Shown: one piece after another, positions 1-10,784 of the stretch
How positions within the stretch are numbered: the first letter of the stretch is position 1
Layout of the letters: every line of letters starts with the position of its first letter
Notes under the pieces: generated by a model
Databases searched by the model: none
Seen by the model: only the letters and a program-made list of their open reading frames with translations
What the model was told of the DNA's origin: nothing
Assembly: GCA_021780935.1 (NCBI GenBank)
Contig: JAJXXT010000054.1
Span: 1 to 16,543 of the forward strand
Direction of reading: 5' to 3'
DNA length: 16,543 nucleotides
DNA from: Pseudomonadota bacterium
Lineage (GTDB): Bacteria; Pseudomonadota; Alphaproteobacteria; Acetobacterales; Acetobacteraceae
Translations under genes and position numbers: made by a program

Positions 1-1
1 C

Positions 2-214
2 GCCGGGGGCGACACGGTGCAGCCGATGCGGCCTTCGACCGGCGGCGAGGATTTTGCCTTCATGCTGGAACAACGGCCGGGCGCGTTCATCATGCTCGGC
101 AACGGCCCCGGCTCGGGCGTGCACACACCCACCTTCGATTTCAACGACGAGGCGATTCCCTATGGCGTGGGCTACTGGGTGAGCCTGGTGCGCAGGGAAC
201 TGGGCGCCGCATAA
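2..214 (+). CDS. M20 family metallo-amidohydrolase, C-terminal end (partial)
   Basis: Only the last 71 residues are in the window; the gene begins upstream. The tail carries the GGEDFAF segment, which in M20D amidohydrolases (hippurate hydrolase / IAA-amino acid hydrolase type) holds the metal-ligand Glu of the catalytic domain. It continues with PGAFIMLGNG and ends with an HTPTFDFNDEAIPYG segment; the His-plus-FNDEA pattern is typical of the family C-terminus. Family members hydrolyse N-acyl or N-aroyl amino acids, usually in the cytoplasm. The exact substrate cannot be told from this end. It stops with TAA at 212-214 and is followed by a long hairpin. It runs in the same direction as the BMP-type transporter operon, but the minus-strand VOC gene lies between, so a shared transcript is not supported. 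Confidence 0.85.
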   Translation, partial: AGGDTVQPMRPSTGGEDFAFMLEQRPGAFIMLGNGPGSGVHTPTFDFNDEAIPYGVGYWVSLVRRELGAA

Positions 215-218
215 GTGC

Positions 219-253
219 GGCACCGGTCGCGCCGGTGCGGCGCGACCGGTGCC
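219..253. terminator. Perfect 15-bp hairpin between convergent genes
   Basis: The arms 219-233 and 239-253 are exact reverse complements around a 5-nt loop (GGTGC). The hairpin starts five bases after the TAA of the M20 gene and ends ten bases before the stop of the convergent VOC gene. Neither side has a T run, so it is not a textbook intrinsic terminator. It is best read as a shared, two-way 3'-end structure. Confidence 0.5.
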
Positions 254-263
254 AGCCCCTGGT

Positions 264-641
264 TCAGAGGCGCTTGACGACGCAGAGCTTGTTGCCGTCG
301 GGGTCGCGCAGATAGGCGAGGTAGAGCTGGCCCGCCGCCCCCTGGCGAATGCCCGGCGGATCCTCGATCGACGTGCCGCCATGCGCCACCCCGGCCGCGT
401 GCCAGGCATTTGCCTGCTCGGGGCTGTCCACCGCAAAGCCGATCGTGCCGCCATTGGCGTGCGTCGCTGGCTTACCGTCGATCGGCCGGGTGACCATGAA
501 CCGCCCGCCGCTGTGGGCGTAGATCAGACGCCCCTTGGCGTCGGTCGTCGCCGGCTGGGCACCGAGCGCCACGAAGACCGCGTCATAGAATTTCCGTGAG
601 CGCTCGATATCGTTACTGCCGACCATGATGTGGCTGAACAT
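264..641 (-). CDS. VOC family protein (glyoxalase/bleomycin-resistance fold)
   Basis: A 125-residue protein, the usual length for a single VOC module of two beta-alpha-beta-beta-beta repeats. It opens with MFSHIMVGSNDIERSRKFYD, the typical first strand and helix with a possible metal-ligand His at residue 4. It closes with YLRDPDGNKL, the DPDGN turn of the second repeat. The Glu that often follows this turn is replaced by Cys (KLCVV), so metal binding may be altered or absent. ATG at 641-639 was chosen because the domain starts there and a GGGGGGAGAA ribosome-binding site lies about 12 bases upstream. The same frame stays open further upstream, but that extension has no family-like sequence. 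The gene diverges from the ABC operon. VOC proteins include lyases, dioxygenases and resistance proteins; no specific reaction can be assigned. Confidence 0.85.
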   Translation of the reverse strand: MFSHIMVGSNDIERSRKFYDAVFVALGAQPATTDAKGRLIYAHSGGRFMVTRPIDGKPATHANGGTIGFAVDSPEQANAWHAAGVAHGGTSIEDPPGIRQGAAGQLYLAYLRDPDGNKLCVVKRL

Positions 642-801
642 GCCGCGCGTTCTCCCCCCGACTGATCCGGCGGCCGATTCCGCCTGGCCGCAAGCCAGCA
701 CGGATCGCCGTGTTTGCAAAGCCGGGCCGGCGGCATGGCTGGGACGGCTTGAATCTTGCCGGGCGACCGACGCAGATAGGCTCCCCTGAGGGACGCCGAC
801 C
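642..801. promoter_or_regulatory. Divergent intergenic region (VOC gene / ABC operon)
   Basis: A 160-base region between two divergently transcribed genes, so promoters for both are expected here. The ribosome-binding site of the VOC gene is at its left edge and a GAGGGA site for the ABC ATPase at 787-792. An 8-bp palindrome TTTGCAAA occurs at 713-720. A weak plus-strand pair, TTGAAT at 749-754 and AGATAG near 774-779, has an over-long 19-base spacer. I see no convincing sigma-70 promoter. Confidence 0.35.
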
Positions 802-2338
<1,537 letters not shown>

Positions 2339-2349
<11 letters not shown>

Positions 2350-3424
2350 GAAGCGCGAGGCACCGTCGGCGGCGATGCTGTGGGTGGCGCCGCTGCTGGC
2401 CGCCGCGACCAGCGTCGTGCTCACCGGCCTTCTCTTCACGGCGCTGCGGGTCAACCCGTTCGCGGCGCTGCGCCTGCTCTACCTGGCGCCGCTCGCGAGT
2501 GCGAACGGCGTCGCCGAGCTCGCCCTGAAAATGACGCCGCTGCTGCTGTGCGCACTCGGCATCGCCATCGGCGTGCGCGCCAACGTCTGGAACATCGGCG
2601 CCGAGGGCCAGTTCACCATGGGCGCCGTCGCCGGTGGCGGCATCGCGCTGGCGCTCGGTCCGGCCGGCGGCTGGTACGTGCTGCCGCTGGTGCTGGCGGC
2701 GGGCATCGCGGGTGGAATGGCATGGGCGGCAATTCCCGCCGCGCTGCGCATCGGCGCGAACGCGCACGAAATCCTGACCACGCTGATGCTGAACTATGTC
2801 GCCCAGGACATCCTGAGCTGGCTGGTTCACGGGCCGTGGCGGGACCCGCAGGGGTTCAACTTCCCCCAGTCGAGGACCTTCGCCGATGCCGCGACCCTGC
2901 CGACGCTCTGGGGCACGCGGCTGACGCCGATCTTCTTCGTCGCCATGCTGGCCGCGCCCTGCGCCTGGCTGCTGCTGCAACACACCACCGCCGGCTACCG
3001 GCTGCGGGTCGCGGGACTGGCACCGGCGGCGGCGCGCTATGCGGGATTTTCGGCGCGCGGCACGGTGTGGCTGTCGCTGCTGATCGCGGGCGGGCTCGCC
3101 GGGCTCGCCGGGATAGCCGAGGTGGCGGGACCGATCGGGCAACTGATGCCCACGATCTCGCCGGGCTATGGCTATGCCGCGATCATCGTCGCGTTCCTCG
3201 GGCGGCTCGAGCCGTTCGGCATCGTCGTCGCCTCCGCGCTGATGGCGCTGCTCTATCTCGGCGCCGACGGGCTGCAGATGCATCTGCAGCTGCCGCTCTC
3301 GCTCACCGGCACGCTGCAGGGAATGCTGCTGTTCCTCCTGCTCGCCGCCGATGTTCTGGTGGCGAACCGGGTGGTATGGCGGCGGGCACCGGCGGCAGCG
3401 CACGCGCCGGGAAGCATGCGGTGA
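2339..3424 (+). CDS. BMP-type ABC transporter permease, subunit 1
   Basis: A 361-residue, strongly hydrophobic inner-membrane protein with about nine or ten likely membrane segments. It is a BPD_transp_2 (LivHM/RbsC-like) permease: residues 78-96 contain the NIGAEGQF block that the larger permease of nucleoside/BMP-type importers carries, where the cytoplasmic loop meets the ATPase. A second typical stretch, GYGYAAIIVAFLGRLEPFG, is near residues 278-296. The ATG at 2339 lies inside the end of the ATPase gene. The C-terminus after the last helix is short and basic. It should pair with the second permease below to form the translocation pore, and with the two-NBD ATPase on the inside. Confidence 0.9.
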
Positions 3425-3480
3425 AGGTGCAGCGGGCGCTGTGACAACGTGGCCAGGTTTCGTGCTTGCGACAGGACGGC

Positions 3481-4410
3481 ATGGCTGAGGCGGTGCTGAT
3501 CCTCTCGATCGTGGTTGCCACGCTGCGCGCGGCGACACCCCTGCTGCTCGCCGGCCTCGGCGAGCTGGTGGCAGAGCGCTCCGGCGTGCTGAATCTCGGC
3601 GTCGAGGGGATGATGCTGATGGGCGCGGCCGCGGGTTTCGCGGTGCGGGCCCTGTCGGGCAGCGCGGCGCTGGGTCTGCTGGCCGCGATTCTGGCCGGCA
3701 TCGCGATGGCGGCGCTGTTCGCACTGCTGACGCTGCGGCTGCTCGCCAACCAGGTGGCGACGGGCCTCGCCCTGACGATTTTCGGCATCGGGCTGTCGGC
3801 ACTGACCGGCCTGCCCTGGGCAGGGGTGCCGGCACCAGGCCTCGCCGCGACGATCTGGCCGGGCCTGGCGCACGCGCCACCGGCGCTGCAGCAGGTGCTG
3901 CTGCTCGATCCGCTGGTCTGGATCGCGTTCGCGGGTGTGTTCGCGGTCGACTGGTTCCTGCGCAGGAGCCGTGCCGGCCTCGCCCTGCGCGCGGTGGGCG
4001 AAAGCGCGGAAGTGGCGCACGCGCTGGGCACGAGCGTGCTTCGCATCCGCCTGGCCGCGGTGCTGTTCGGCGGCGCCATGGCTGGGCTCGCGGGGGCGGA
4101 CCTCTCGCTCGCCTACACCCCGATGTGGGCGGAGAACATGACCGCGGGGCGCGGCTGGATTGCGCTCGCCCTGGTGGTGTTCGCCACCTGGAAGCCATGG
4201 CGCCTGGCCGCCGGCGCGCTGCTGTTCGGCTTCGTCACCATCGCGCAATTCCAGGCCGAGGCCTTCGGCCTGTCGCTGTCGCCGGATCTTCTCTCCACCC
4301 TGCCCTATCTTGCCACCATCGTCGTGCTGGTCCTGATTTCGCGCGACGCGACTCGGCTGCGGCTGGCAGCACCCGCCGCACTCGGCAAACCCTTCCGTCC
4401 CACGGATTAG
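3481..4410 (+). CDS. BMP-type ABC transporter permease, subunit 2
   Basis: About 309 residues, mostly hydrophobic, with eight or so likely membrane helices. It is the smaller BPD_transp_2 partner: SGVLNLGVEGMMLMGA at residues 35-50 is the hallmark loop of this subunit, the counterpart of NIGAEGQF in the first permease. ATG at 3481 was chosen because it gives the family-like N-terminus MAEAVLIL and has AGGACGG just upstream, although the spacing is short. A TTG at 3466 would add five residues and cannot be excluded. A 56-base gap separates it from subunit 1, wider than the other joints of this operon. The stop TAG at 4408-4410 leads directly into the ribosome-binding region of the binding-protein gene. 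Confidence 0.9.
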   Translation: MAEAVLILSIVVATLRAATPLLLAGLGELVAERSGVLNLGVEGMMLMGAAAGFAVRALSGSAALGLLAAILAGIAMAALFALLTLRLLANQVATGLALTIFGIGLSALTGLPWAGVPAPGLAATIWPGLAHAPPALQQVLLLDPLVWIAFAGVFAVDWFLRRSRAGLALRAVGESAEVAHALGTSVLRIRLAAVLFGGAMAGLAGADLSLAYTPMWAENMTAGRGWIALALVVFATWKPWRLAAGALLFGFVTIAQFQAEAFGLSLSPDLLSTLPYLATIVVLVLISRDATRLRLAAPAALGKPFRPTD

Positions 4411-4422
4411 ATGGAGATGAGC

Positions 4423-5499
4423 ATGACCAACCTGCCCCGCCGCAGCGTCCTCGCCGGCGCGCTCGCCACCCCGGCCTTGCTGACCCGCGCCGCCCGCGCT
4501 GCCGCCCCGCTCAAGATCGGCTTCGTCTACGTGGCGCCGATCGGCGACGCCGGCTGGACCTACCAGCACGAGCTGGGCCGGCGGGCGCTGCAGGCGAAGC
4601 TCGGCGACAAGGTGAAGACAAGCTATGTCGAGAACGTGAGCGAGGGGGCCGACGCCGAGCGCGTCATCCGGCAGATGGCCGCCGACGGCAACGGTCTGAT
4701 CTTCACCACCTCGTTCGGTTTCATGAACCCCACCATCAAGGTGGCGCACGCCTTCCCGAAGGCGAAGTTCGAGCACTGCACGGGCTACAAGCGGGCGGCG
4801 AATGTCGCGACCTATTCCGCTCGCTTCTACCAGGGCCGCTTCCTCGCCGGCCTGGTCGCGGGCCACATGAGCAAGAGCGGCATCATCGGCTATGTCGCGG
4901 CCTTCCCGATCCCCGAGGTCGTGCAGGGCATCAACGCGACCCTGCTCGGCGCGCGCAAGGTCAATCCGAAGGCCACGATCAAGGTCGTCTGGACCTCCTC
5001 CTGGTTCGATCCCGGCAAGGAGCGAGCGGCCGCGGACACGCTGATCAGCCAGGGCGCGGACGTGCTGACACACCACACCGACAGCCCCGCGGTCGTGCAG
5101 GCCGGCGAGGAAAAGGGCGTCTGGACGCTGGGCTACGACAGCGACATGTCCAAATACGGCCCCAAGACCTGCCTCACGGCAACGACGATGATCTGGGATC
5201 AGTACTACATCAAGCGCGCCGGCATGGTGCTGGACGGCACCTGGAAGAGCACGGATACGTGGGGCGGCATCGGCGACGGCATGATCAAGATGGCGCCGCT
5301 CAACAAGGCGGTACCGGCGGCCGTGGCGAAGGAAGTCGACATCGCGACGCGGGCCATCGCCTCCGGCCGGTTCAAGCCGTTCTTCGGCCCGGTGCTCAAT
5401 CAGGCCGGCAAGGTGGCGATCCCCGCCGGACAGGGCCTCACCGACAAGCAGATCCTGAGCATGAACTGGTTCGCGCAGGGTGTCGAAGGCAAGATCTGA
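4423..5499 (+). CDS. BMP family ABC transporter substrate-binding protein (PnrA-like), Tat-type signal
   Basis: A 358-residue periplasmic binding protein. The N-terminus NLPRRSVLAG followed by a hydrophobic stretch and TRAARA (cleavage near residue 26) looks like a twin-arginine signal. The mature part opens with KIGFVYVAPIGDAGWTYQHE, the first strand and ligand loop of BMP/PnrA-like proteins. DAERVIRQMAADG, FTTSFGF and the WFDPGKE and HTDSPAVVQ segments also match the family. Known members bind purine nucleosides, nucleobases or riboflavin; which ligand applies here is not visible. Of three in-frame ATGs (4411, 4417, 4423) the last was chosen because GGAG at 4413-4416 has the right spacing only for it. 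There is no lipobox Cys, so it should be soluble in the periplasm. It completes the importer with the preceding three genes. Confidence 0.9.
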   Translation: MTNLPRRSVLAGALATPALLTRAARAAAPLKIGFVYVAPIGDAGWTYQHELGRRALQAKLGDKVKTSYVENVSEGADAERVIRQMAADGNGLIFTTSFGFMNPTIKVAHAFPKAKFEHCTGYKRAANVATYSARFYQGRFLAGLVAGHMSKSGIIGYVAAFPIPEVVQGINATLLGARKVNPKATIKVVWTSSWFDPGKERAAADTLISQGADVLTHHTDSPAVVQAGEEKGVWTLGYDSDMSKYGPKTCLTATTMIWDQYYIKRAGMVLDGTWKSTDTWGGIGDGMIKMAPLNKAVPAAVAKEVDIATRAIASGRFKPFFGPVLNQAGKVAIPAGQGLTDKQILSMNWFAQGVEGKI

Positions 5500-5935
5500 G
5501 ATCAGGCTCGCGCAGGCGGCCGATCTCGGGCACGTGGTGGCGCTGACCAGTGCTGCCTACGCGATCCATCAGGGCCTGGCCCAGCCGCCGCTGCCGGTGA
5601 GCGAGGATTATGCGCCACGGATCGCGCGCGGCGAGGTGTGGCTCGCGGGCATGGACGGCCTGATCGTCCTCGAGACGCACGCCGACCACCTGCTCATCTT
5701 CAGCGTGGCGGTGCGGCCGCAGGCGCACGGCACCGGCACCGGCCGCACGCTGATGGCCTTCGCCGAAGATCGCACCCGGGCGGTCGGCCTGACCGAGGTC
5801 AGGCTCTATACCAACGCCCTGTGGGAGAAAAACATTTCGCTCTACCAACGTCTCGGCTACCGGGAGACGGGGCGGCGCGACAACCCGGCGCGGCAGGGAT
5901 GGACCCTCGTCGACATGGCGAAGAGCCTCGCCTGA
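5480..5935 (+). CDS. GNAT family N-acetyltransferase
   Basis: A 151-residue single-domain protein with the GNAT fold. The first strand is IRLAQAADLGHVVAL. Motif A, the acetyl-CoA pyrophosphate loop, is at VRPQAHGTGTGRTLM (78-92), and the final ALWEKNISLYQRLGYRETGR (113-132) is the typical motif B helix plus last strands. The acceptor is unknown; many such enzymes acetylate small amines or protein N-termini. The GTG start at 5480 lies inside the end of the binding-protein gene (20-base overlap). It gives exactly the expected domain start, so the gene is very likely translated with the transporter operon. Its stop TGA (5933-5935) directly abuts the stop of the convergent thioesterase gene. Confidence 0.88.
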   Translation: MSKARSEIRLAQAADLGHVVALTSAAYAIHQGLAQPPLPVSEDYAPRIARGEVWLAGMDGLIVLETHADHLLIFSVAVRPQAHGTGTGRTLMAFAEDRTRAVGLTEVRLYTNALWEKNISLYQRLGYRETGRRDNPARQGWTLVDMAKSLA

Positions 5936-5944
5936 TCAGGCGAG
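5927..5944. terminator. 18-bp perfect palindrome spanning two convergent stop codons
   Basis: CTCGCCTGATCAGGCGAG is an exact palindrome whose centre falls between the last base of the GNAT gene and the last base of the thioesterase gene. Both reading frames therefore end with the same three codons, CTC GCC TGA. It may form a 3' hairpin in either transcript, but no T run follows on either strand. The terminator role is inferred. Confidence 0.4.
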
Positions 5945-6349
5945 CTTCGCGCGGTACTCATCGGGGACCGGGATCGAGCGGCCCGTCGAGCGGGAGATGA
6001 AGACACTGGCGAGCTCGCCCTCGTAGACGACGCGTTCGCCAACCCGCCCGGTCACCGCGAACGTCAACGAGGAGCGGCCGAGCTTGGCGACGCGCACCTC
6101 GGTTGCCAGCGTGTCGCGCGGCGTGATCGGGGAACGGAACTCCACCGCCACGCGCACGAAGGGCGTGCCGATACCGCGATCGATGTTGAGCTCGTACCAA
6201 TCCGTGCCGAGCCGCGCACGAAACCAGGCATCGATCGCCTCGAGCGCGAATTCGACGATGCGGCCGGTCCAGGCAATGCCGGCAGCATCGGTGTCGGCGA
6301 AACGCACCTGGCAGGTGTGGATATGAGTCACGGCAGAGCTGGTGTCCAT
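5936..6349 (-). CDS. Acyl-CoA thioesterase, 4-hydroxybenzoyl-CoA thioesterase-like hotdog fold
   Basis: A 137-residue hotdog protein. RFADTDAAGI (16-25) matches the active-site strand-loop of 4-HBT-type thioesterases, with Asp 21 in the place of the catalytic Asp. The usual VFYPNY that follows is replaced by AWTGRIVEF. Later strands are typical (VAVEFRSPITPRDTL, SSLTFAVTGRVG). It hydrolyses a cytoplasmic acyl- or aroyl-CoA thioester. Its start codon shares one base with the boxA stop (TGATG at 6351-6347), so it is translationally coupled as the last gene of the box operon. Thioesterases are known companions of box genes, probably releasing CoA from stalled or non-metabolisable aromatic CoA esters. 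That role here is inference. The frame upstream of ATG 6349-6347 runs in antiphase to boxA and is not a real extension. Confidence 0.88.
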   Translation of the reverse strand: MDTSSAVTHIHTCQVRFADTDAAGIAWTGRIVEFALEAIDAWFRARLGTDWYELNIDRGIGTPFVRVAVEFRSPITPRDTLATEVRVAKLGRSSLTFAVTGRVGERVVYEGELASVFISRSTGRSIPVPDEYRAKLA

Positions 6350-7548
6350 CAGTAGGTCTCGGCGTGGAAACGGCCATCCGCGCGCATGGCCGCGCGCAGC
6401 TCCGGCCAGTCGAAGCCCGCATCGCCGCCGATGGCACTGAACGCCTCGTCGACTCCCGCCTCCAGCCCCTTGAGCCCGCAGAGAAAGACATGCGTCGCCG
6501 GACGACGCAGCAGATCCGCGAGCTCCGCGGCGCGCGCCGCCATCCGGTGCTGGACATATTCGCGCTTCTGGCCCGGCAGGCGCGAGAACACGAGTTCCTG
6601 TTCCAGCAGGGCTTTTGGCACTTTCTGCAACGGGCCGAAATACGGCAGTTCCTGCGGCGTCCGCGCGCCAAAAAAGAGCCACAGCCGACCCGGACCGCGA
6701 TGCGCCAGGCGGCGGCGGTGTTCGGTAAAACCCCGGAATGGTGCCGCGCCGGTGCCGGTGCAGATCATCAGAATGTCCGCGGCCGGATCGTCGGGCATCA
6801 GGAACGTGGCGCCGAACGGGCCGGTTACGGCAACCTGATCGCCTTTGCGCAGGTCGCACATATAGTTGGAGGCGACGCCACGGAACGTGCTGCCATCCGG
6901 CCGCCGCTCGGCAACGCGCTTGACCGTAAGCGCGAGATTGTTCGTGTTGGGCCGCTCGCCGTCGCGCGGCGAGGCGATGGAATAGAGCCGCATCGCGTGC
7001 GGTCGGCCCGCCGCGTCGACGCCGGGCGGTGTGATGCCGATGCTCTGCCCCTCCAGGACCGGGAATGGCGTCGCGCCGAAATCGAGGATGATGTGACGCA
7101 CGTCCGATTCCGCGTCGGCGGCGGTGATGCGGAAATTGCCTGTCACGGTCGCGACCGCGGGGTTGGCGCGGTTGTGCAGGTTGACGCGCGGCTTGGCGGC
7201 CGACGCGGGAGCCTTGGCGTAGCCGCCGGCACGCCGGTGTGCCTCGGCCAACAGGGCCGCGGCCTCATCGTCCAGCGCGTCGATCGTTTCGACGTCGGGG
7301 GCGGCTGGCGGCAGTTCCGTCCAGGAGAACTGCTCCGTCACCGAAAATGGCTGCTCGACCTTGCGCCAATTGTCGATCGAGCCTGTCGGGCAAGGCGTGA
7401 TGCAATCCATGCAGGCGTTGCAGATCGACGGATCCACGACGTAGTTGTTCTCGTCGTGGGTGATCGCCCCGATCGGGCAGGTCGCCTCGCAGGTGTTGCA
7501 GCGGATGCAGATCTCGGGATCGATCAGATGCTGCCTGATGGAACCCAC
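6349..7548 (-). CDS. boxA: Benzoyl-CoA 2,3-epoxidase reductase component BoxA
   Basis: A 399-residue flavo-iron-sulfur reductase that passes electrons from NADPH to BoxB. The N-terminus holds a two-[4Fe-4S] ferredoxin: Cys 14, 17, 20, 24 and Cys 43, 46, 49, 53 in two CxxCxxCxxxC motifs. A linker at ~60-125 leads to a ferredoxin-NADP reductase-like part: RLYSIAS (187-193) for FAD, GTGAAPFRGF (265-274) for NADPH, and FLCGLKG (355-361). This fusion and length are diagnostic for BoxA. The start is GTG at 7548-7546, supported by GGAGG eight bases upstream; the next in-frame Met would delete part of the family N-terminus. A perfect hairpin lies between boxB and this gene. Its stop overlaps the thioesterase start by one base. 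Confidence 0.93.
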   Translation of the reverse strand: MGSIRQHLIDPEICIRCNTCEATCPIGAITHDENNYVVDPSICNACMDCITPCPTGSIDNWRKVEQPFSVTEQFSWTELPPAAPDVETIDALDDEAAALLAEAHRRAGGYAKAPASAAKPRVNLHNRANPAVATVTGNFRITAADAESDVRHIILDFGATPFPVLEGQSIGITPPGVDAAGRPHAMRLYSIASPRDGERPNTNNLALTVKRVAERRPDGSTFRGVASNYMCDLRKGDQVAVTGPFGATFLMPDDPAADILMICTGTGAAPFRGFTEHRRRLAHRGPGRLWLFFGARTPQELPYFGPLQKVPKALLEQELVFSRLPGQKREYVQHRMAARAAELADLLRRPATHVFLCGLKGLEAGVDEAFSAIGGDAGFDWPELRAAMRADGRFHAETY

Positions 7549-7566
7549 GCCAAGAACCTCCAGTTA

Positions 7567-7593
7567 GGGACGCGGGTCTCATACCCGCGTCCC
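7567..7593 (-). promoter_or_regulatory. Intercistronic hairpin between boxB and boxA
   Basis: The arms 7567-7577 and 7583-7593 are exact reverse complements of 11 bases around a 5-base loop. The hairpin lies in the 103-base gap after boxB, about 10 bases upstream of the GGAGG site of boxA on the transcript. No T run follows. It could be an RNA-processing or stability element, or a partial terminator that sets the BoxA:BoxB ratio; the function is inferred. Confidence 0.5.
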
Positions 7594-7651
7594 CGTTCAT
7601 CTCCGGCCAACGGCCTGCGCGCCCGCCGCGCTCCCGGCAGGGTCCGGGATC

Positions 7652-9055
<1,404 letters not shown>

Positions 9056-9065
9056 CGGGTTTCTC

Positions 9066-10730
9066 CTATACGCGTTCGCGGTCGTAGGTCGGTTTCAGAC
9101 CGGTTCCATAACGTTTTAGCGCTCCTGCCTCGCCAACCGCATTGGGTCGCTGGAAAACCCAGTTCTGCCAGGCGGTAAGACGGCCGAAGATGCGCGTCTC
9201 CATGGTCTCGGGGCCGGCGAAGCGCAGGTTGGCCTCCATCGCGGTGAGCGCATCCGGCGAGAAGGACGCGCGCTCCTCCAGGATCTGGCGTACTTCGTCG
9301 CCCCAATCGACTTCATCGAAGACCTGCGTCACCAGACCGAGGGATTCCGCCGCCTCCGCATCGAGGTTGCGGCCGATGGCCGCGCGCGCCGCGTCCACGC
9401 TTTCGGGTTCGCCGAGGAAACGGGTGGCCAGCCGCGTCAGGCCGTTGGCCATCGGATAGGCGCCGAAATTGAGCGGCGACAGGGCGATGGCGGTCGCGCG
9501 ATTGTCGCCCGCGCGCGTCCCGCTCAGCATCACCGCGCGATCCGCCGCGAAAAGGATCTCAGCCAGCGTGCCGGCAAAACACGACCCAGGCTCGGCCAGC
9601 GCGATGACCGAACGGGCGGTAAGGTCGAGCCGCTTGAGTGTCCGACGCCAGAGCAGCCGGATTTCACGTACCAGCCAGTCGGTCCTGCAGGTTTCGAGCA
9701 GTTCGTCAGCGGCCAGCACCGGCGCGATGTCGCCCTCGGCAGCGATGGTGAGCAAACCCAGCTCCGGCTCGTTGAAGCGCAGATGCAGCAGCGCATCGTC
9801 GAGTTCGCGGGCAAGGGCGAGCGGCCAGAACGCCGCACCTTCGCGGTGAATGCCGGTGAGATCGGTGGGCAATGAGCCCGGACCGCGCAGCAGGATATGC
9901 GCGCGGCGGGCGGCGCGGTCCATCGTGACAGTAACATAACGATAAGCCAGGCTGTCCGCGGTTTCCTTTCGCTCCAGCGGGGGCAACGCGATGCCCTGCG
10001 CCACCACCGGGCGATCCGATGTCTCGGCAAGCGCGCGCGCCCGCGCGGCGACCCCTTCTTCCCAGCGCGAAGGCGGGATCGTTTCGTCCACGAGCCGCCA
10101 GGCGACGGCGCGCCGGCCGCCGCCCCCCTCCTCCTTCGAGCAGAACAGATCGGCGAGATCGCGGCGGACCCGGCGCTTGTCGGTGAGGCGCGTGAGGCCG
10201 CCGGTGCCCGGCAGGACCGCGAGCAGCGGCGTCTCCGGCAATGCGACCGTCGAGCGACGGTCGTCGATGAGCAGGATGCGATCCGCTGCCATGGCGATCT
10301 CGTAGCCGCCGCCCGCACAGGCGCCGGAGACCGCGGCGATCCAGGTCTGGCCGGATAGCGCGCTTGCTTCCTCGATGGCGCAGCGCGTCTCGTTGGTGAA
10401 CTTGCAGAAATTGACCTTGTGCTGGTGCGTCGCCCTGGCGAGCATACGGATGTTCGCCCCGGCACAGAACACGCCCGGCTTGCCCGAGCGAAGGACGACG
10501 ACGCGCACCGTCGGATGCTCGAAGCGTAGCCGTGTCATCGCGTCCGCAAGCTCGATATCGACCGAGAGATCGTACGAGTTGAGCTTCAGCTCCACGTCCG
10601 GCAGCAATCCGGCGTTGGGATTCACGTCCATGATGAGCGTGGCGACCGGTCCGTCCACCTCGAGGCGCCAGTGGCGCCAGCGCTGCGGGTCCGTGCGGCA
10701 GTCGATGCGCGGCATTTCGGCATAGGGCAT
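9066..10730 (-). CDS. boxC: 2,3-epoxybenzoyl-CoA dihydrolase BoxC
   Basis: A 554-residue double enoyl-CoA hydratase/isomerase-fold enzyme, the length and layout of BoxC. It adds two waters to 2,3-epoxybenzoyl-CoA, opening the ring to 3,4-dehydroadipyl-CoA semialdehyde plus formate. The N-terminal domain is the better preserved one: VFCAGANIRML (87-97), the oxyanion-hole stretch GACAGGGYEIAMAAD (136-150) and PETPLLAVLPGTGGLTRL (165-182). The second half (~260-480) is a diverged copy, including a GSCFAGTLAEILFAADRAV segment that echoes the oxyanion-hole region. The ATG at 10730-10728 has GGAAGGA upstream; Met 6 is an alternative start. It is the first gene of the box transcript, 26 bases after the alpha/beta hydrolase, with a promoter candidate just ahead. 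Confidence 0.93.
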   Translation of the reverse strand: MPYAEMPRIDCRTDPQRWRHWRLEVDGPVATLIMDVNPNAGLLPDVELKLNSYDLSVDIELADAMTRLRFEHPTVRVVVLRSGKPGVFCAGANIRMLARATHQHKVNFCKFTNETRCAIEEASALSGQTWIAAVSGACAGGGYEIAMAADRILLIDDRRSTVALPETPLLAVLPGTGGLTRLTDKRRVRRDLADLFCSKEEGGGGRRAVAWRLVDETIPPSRWEEGVAARARALAETSDRPVVAQGIALPPLERKETADSLAYRYVTVTMDRAARRAHILLRGPGSLPTDLTGIHREGAAFWPLALARELDDALLHLRFNEPELGLLTIAAEGDIAPVLAADELLETCRTDWLVREIRLLWRRTLKRLDLTARSVIALAEPGSCFAGTLAEILFAADRAVMLSGTRAGDNRATAIALSPLNFGAYPMANGLTRLATRFLGEPESVDAARAAIGRNLDAEAAESLGLVTQVFDEVDWGDEVRQILEERASFSPDALTAMEANLRFAGPETMETRIFGRLTAWQNWVFQRPNAVGEAGALKRYGTGLKPTYDRERV

Positions 10731-10755
10731 GGGGTGCTGTCCTTCCGGCTGTTGC

Positions 10756-10784
10756 GCTATAATGCCGATATTTTAGGTGTGCAA
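10756..10784 (-). promoter_or_regulatory. Candidate sigma-70 promoter for the box operon
   Basis: On the minus strand TTGCAC (10784-10779) is followed after exactly 17 bases by TATAGC (10761-10756). It lies in an unusually AT-rich patch (10750-10795) of an otherwise very GC-rich region. Transcription would start near 10749, leaving a leader of about 20 bases that contains the GGAAGGA site of boxC. The -35 box overlaps the last codons of the upstream hydrolase gene. The match to consensus is partial, so this remains a prediction. Confidence 0.5.
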
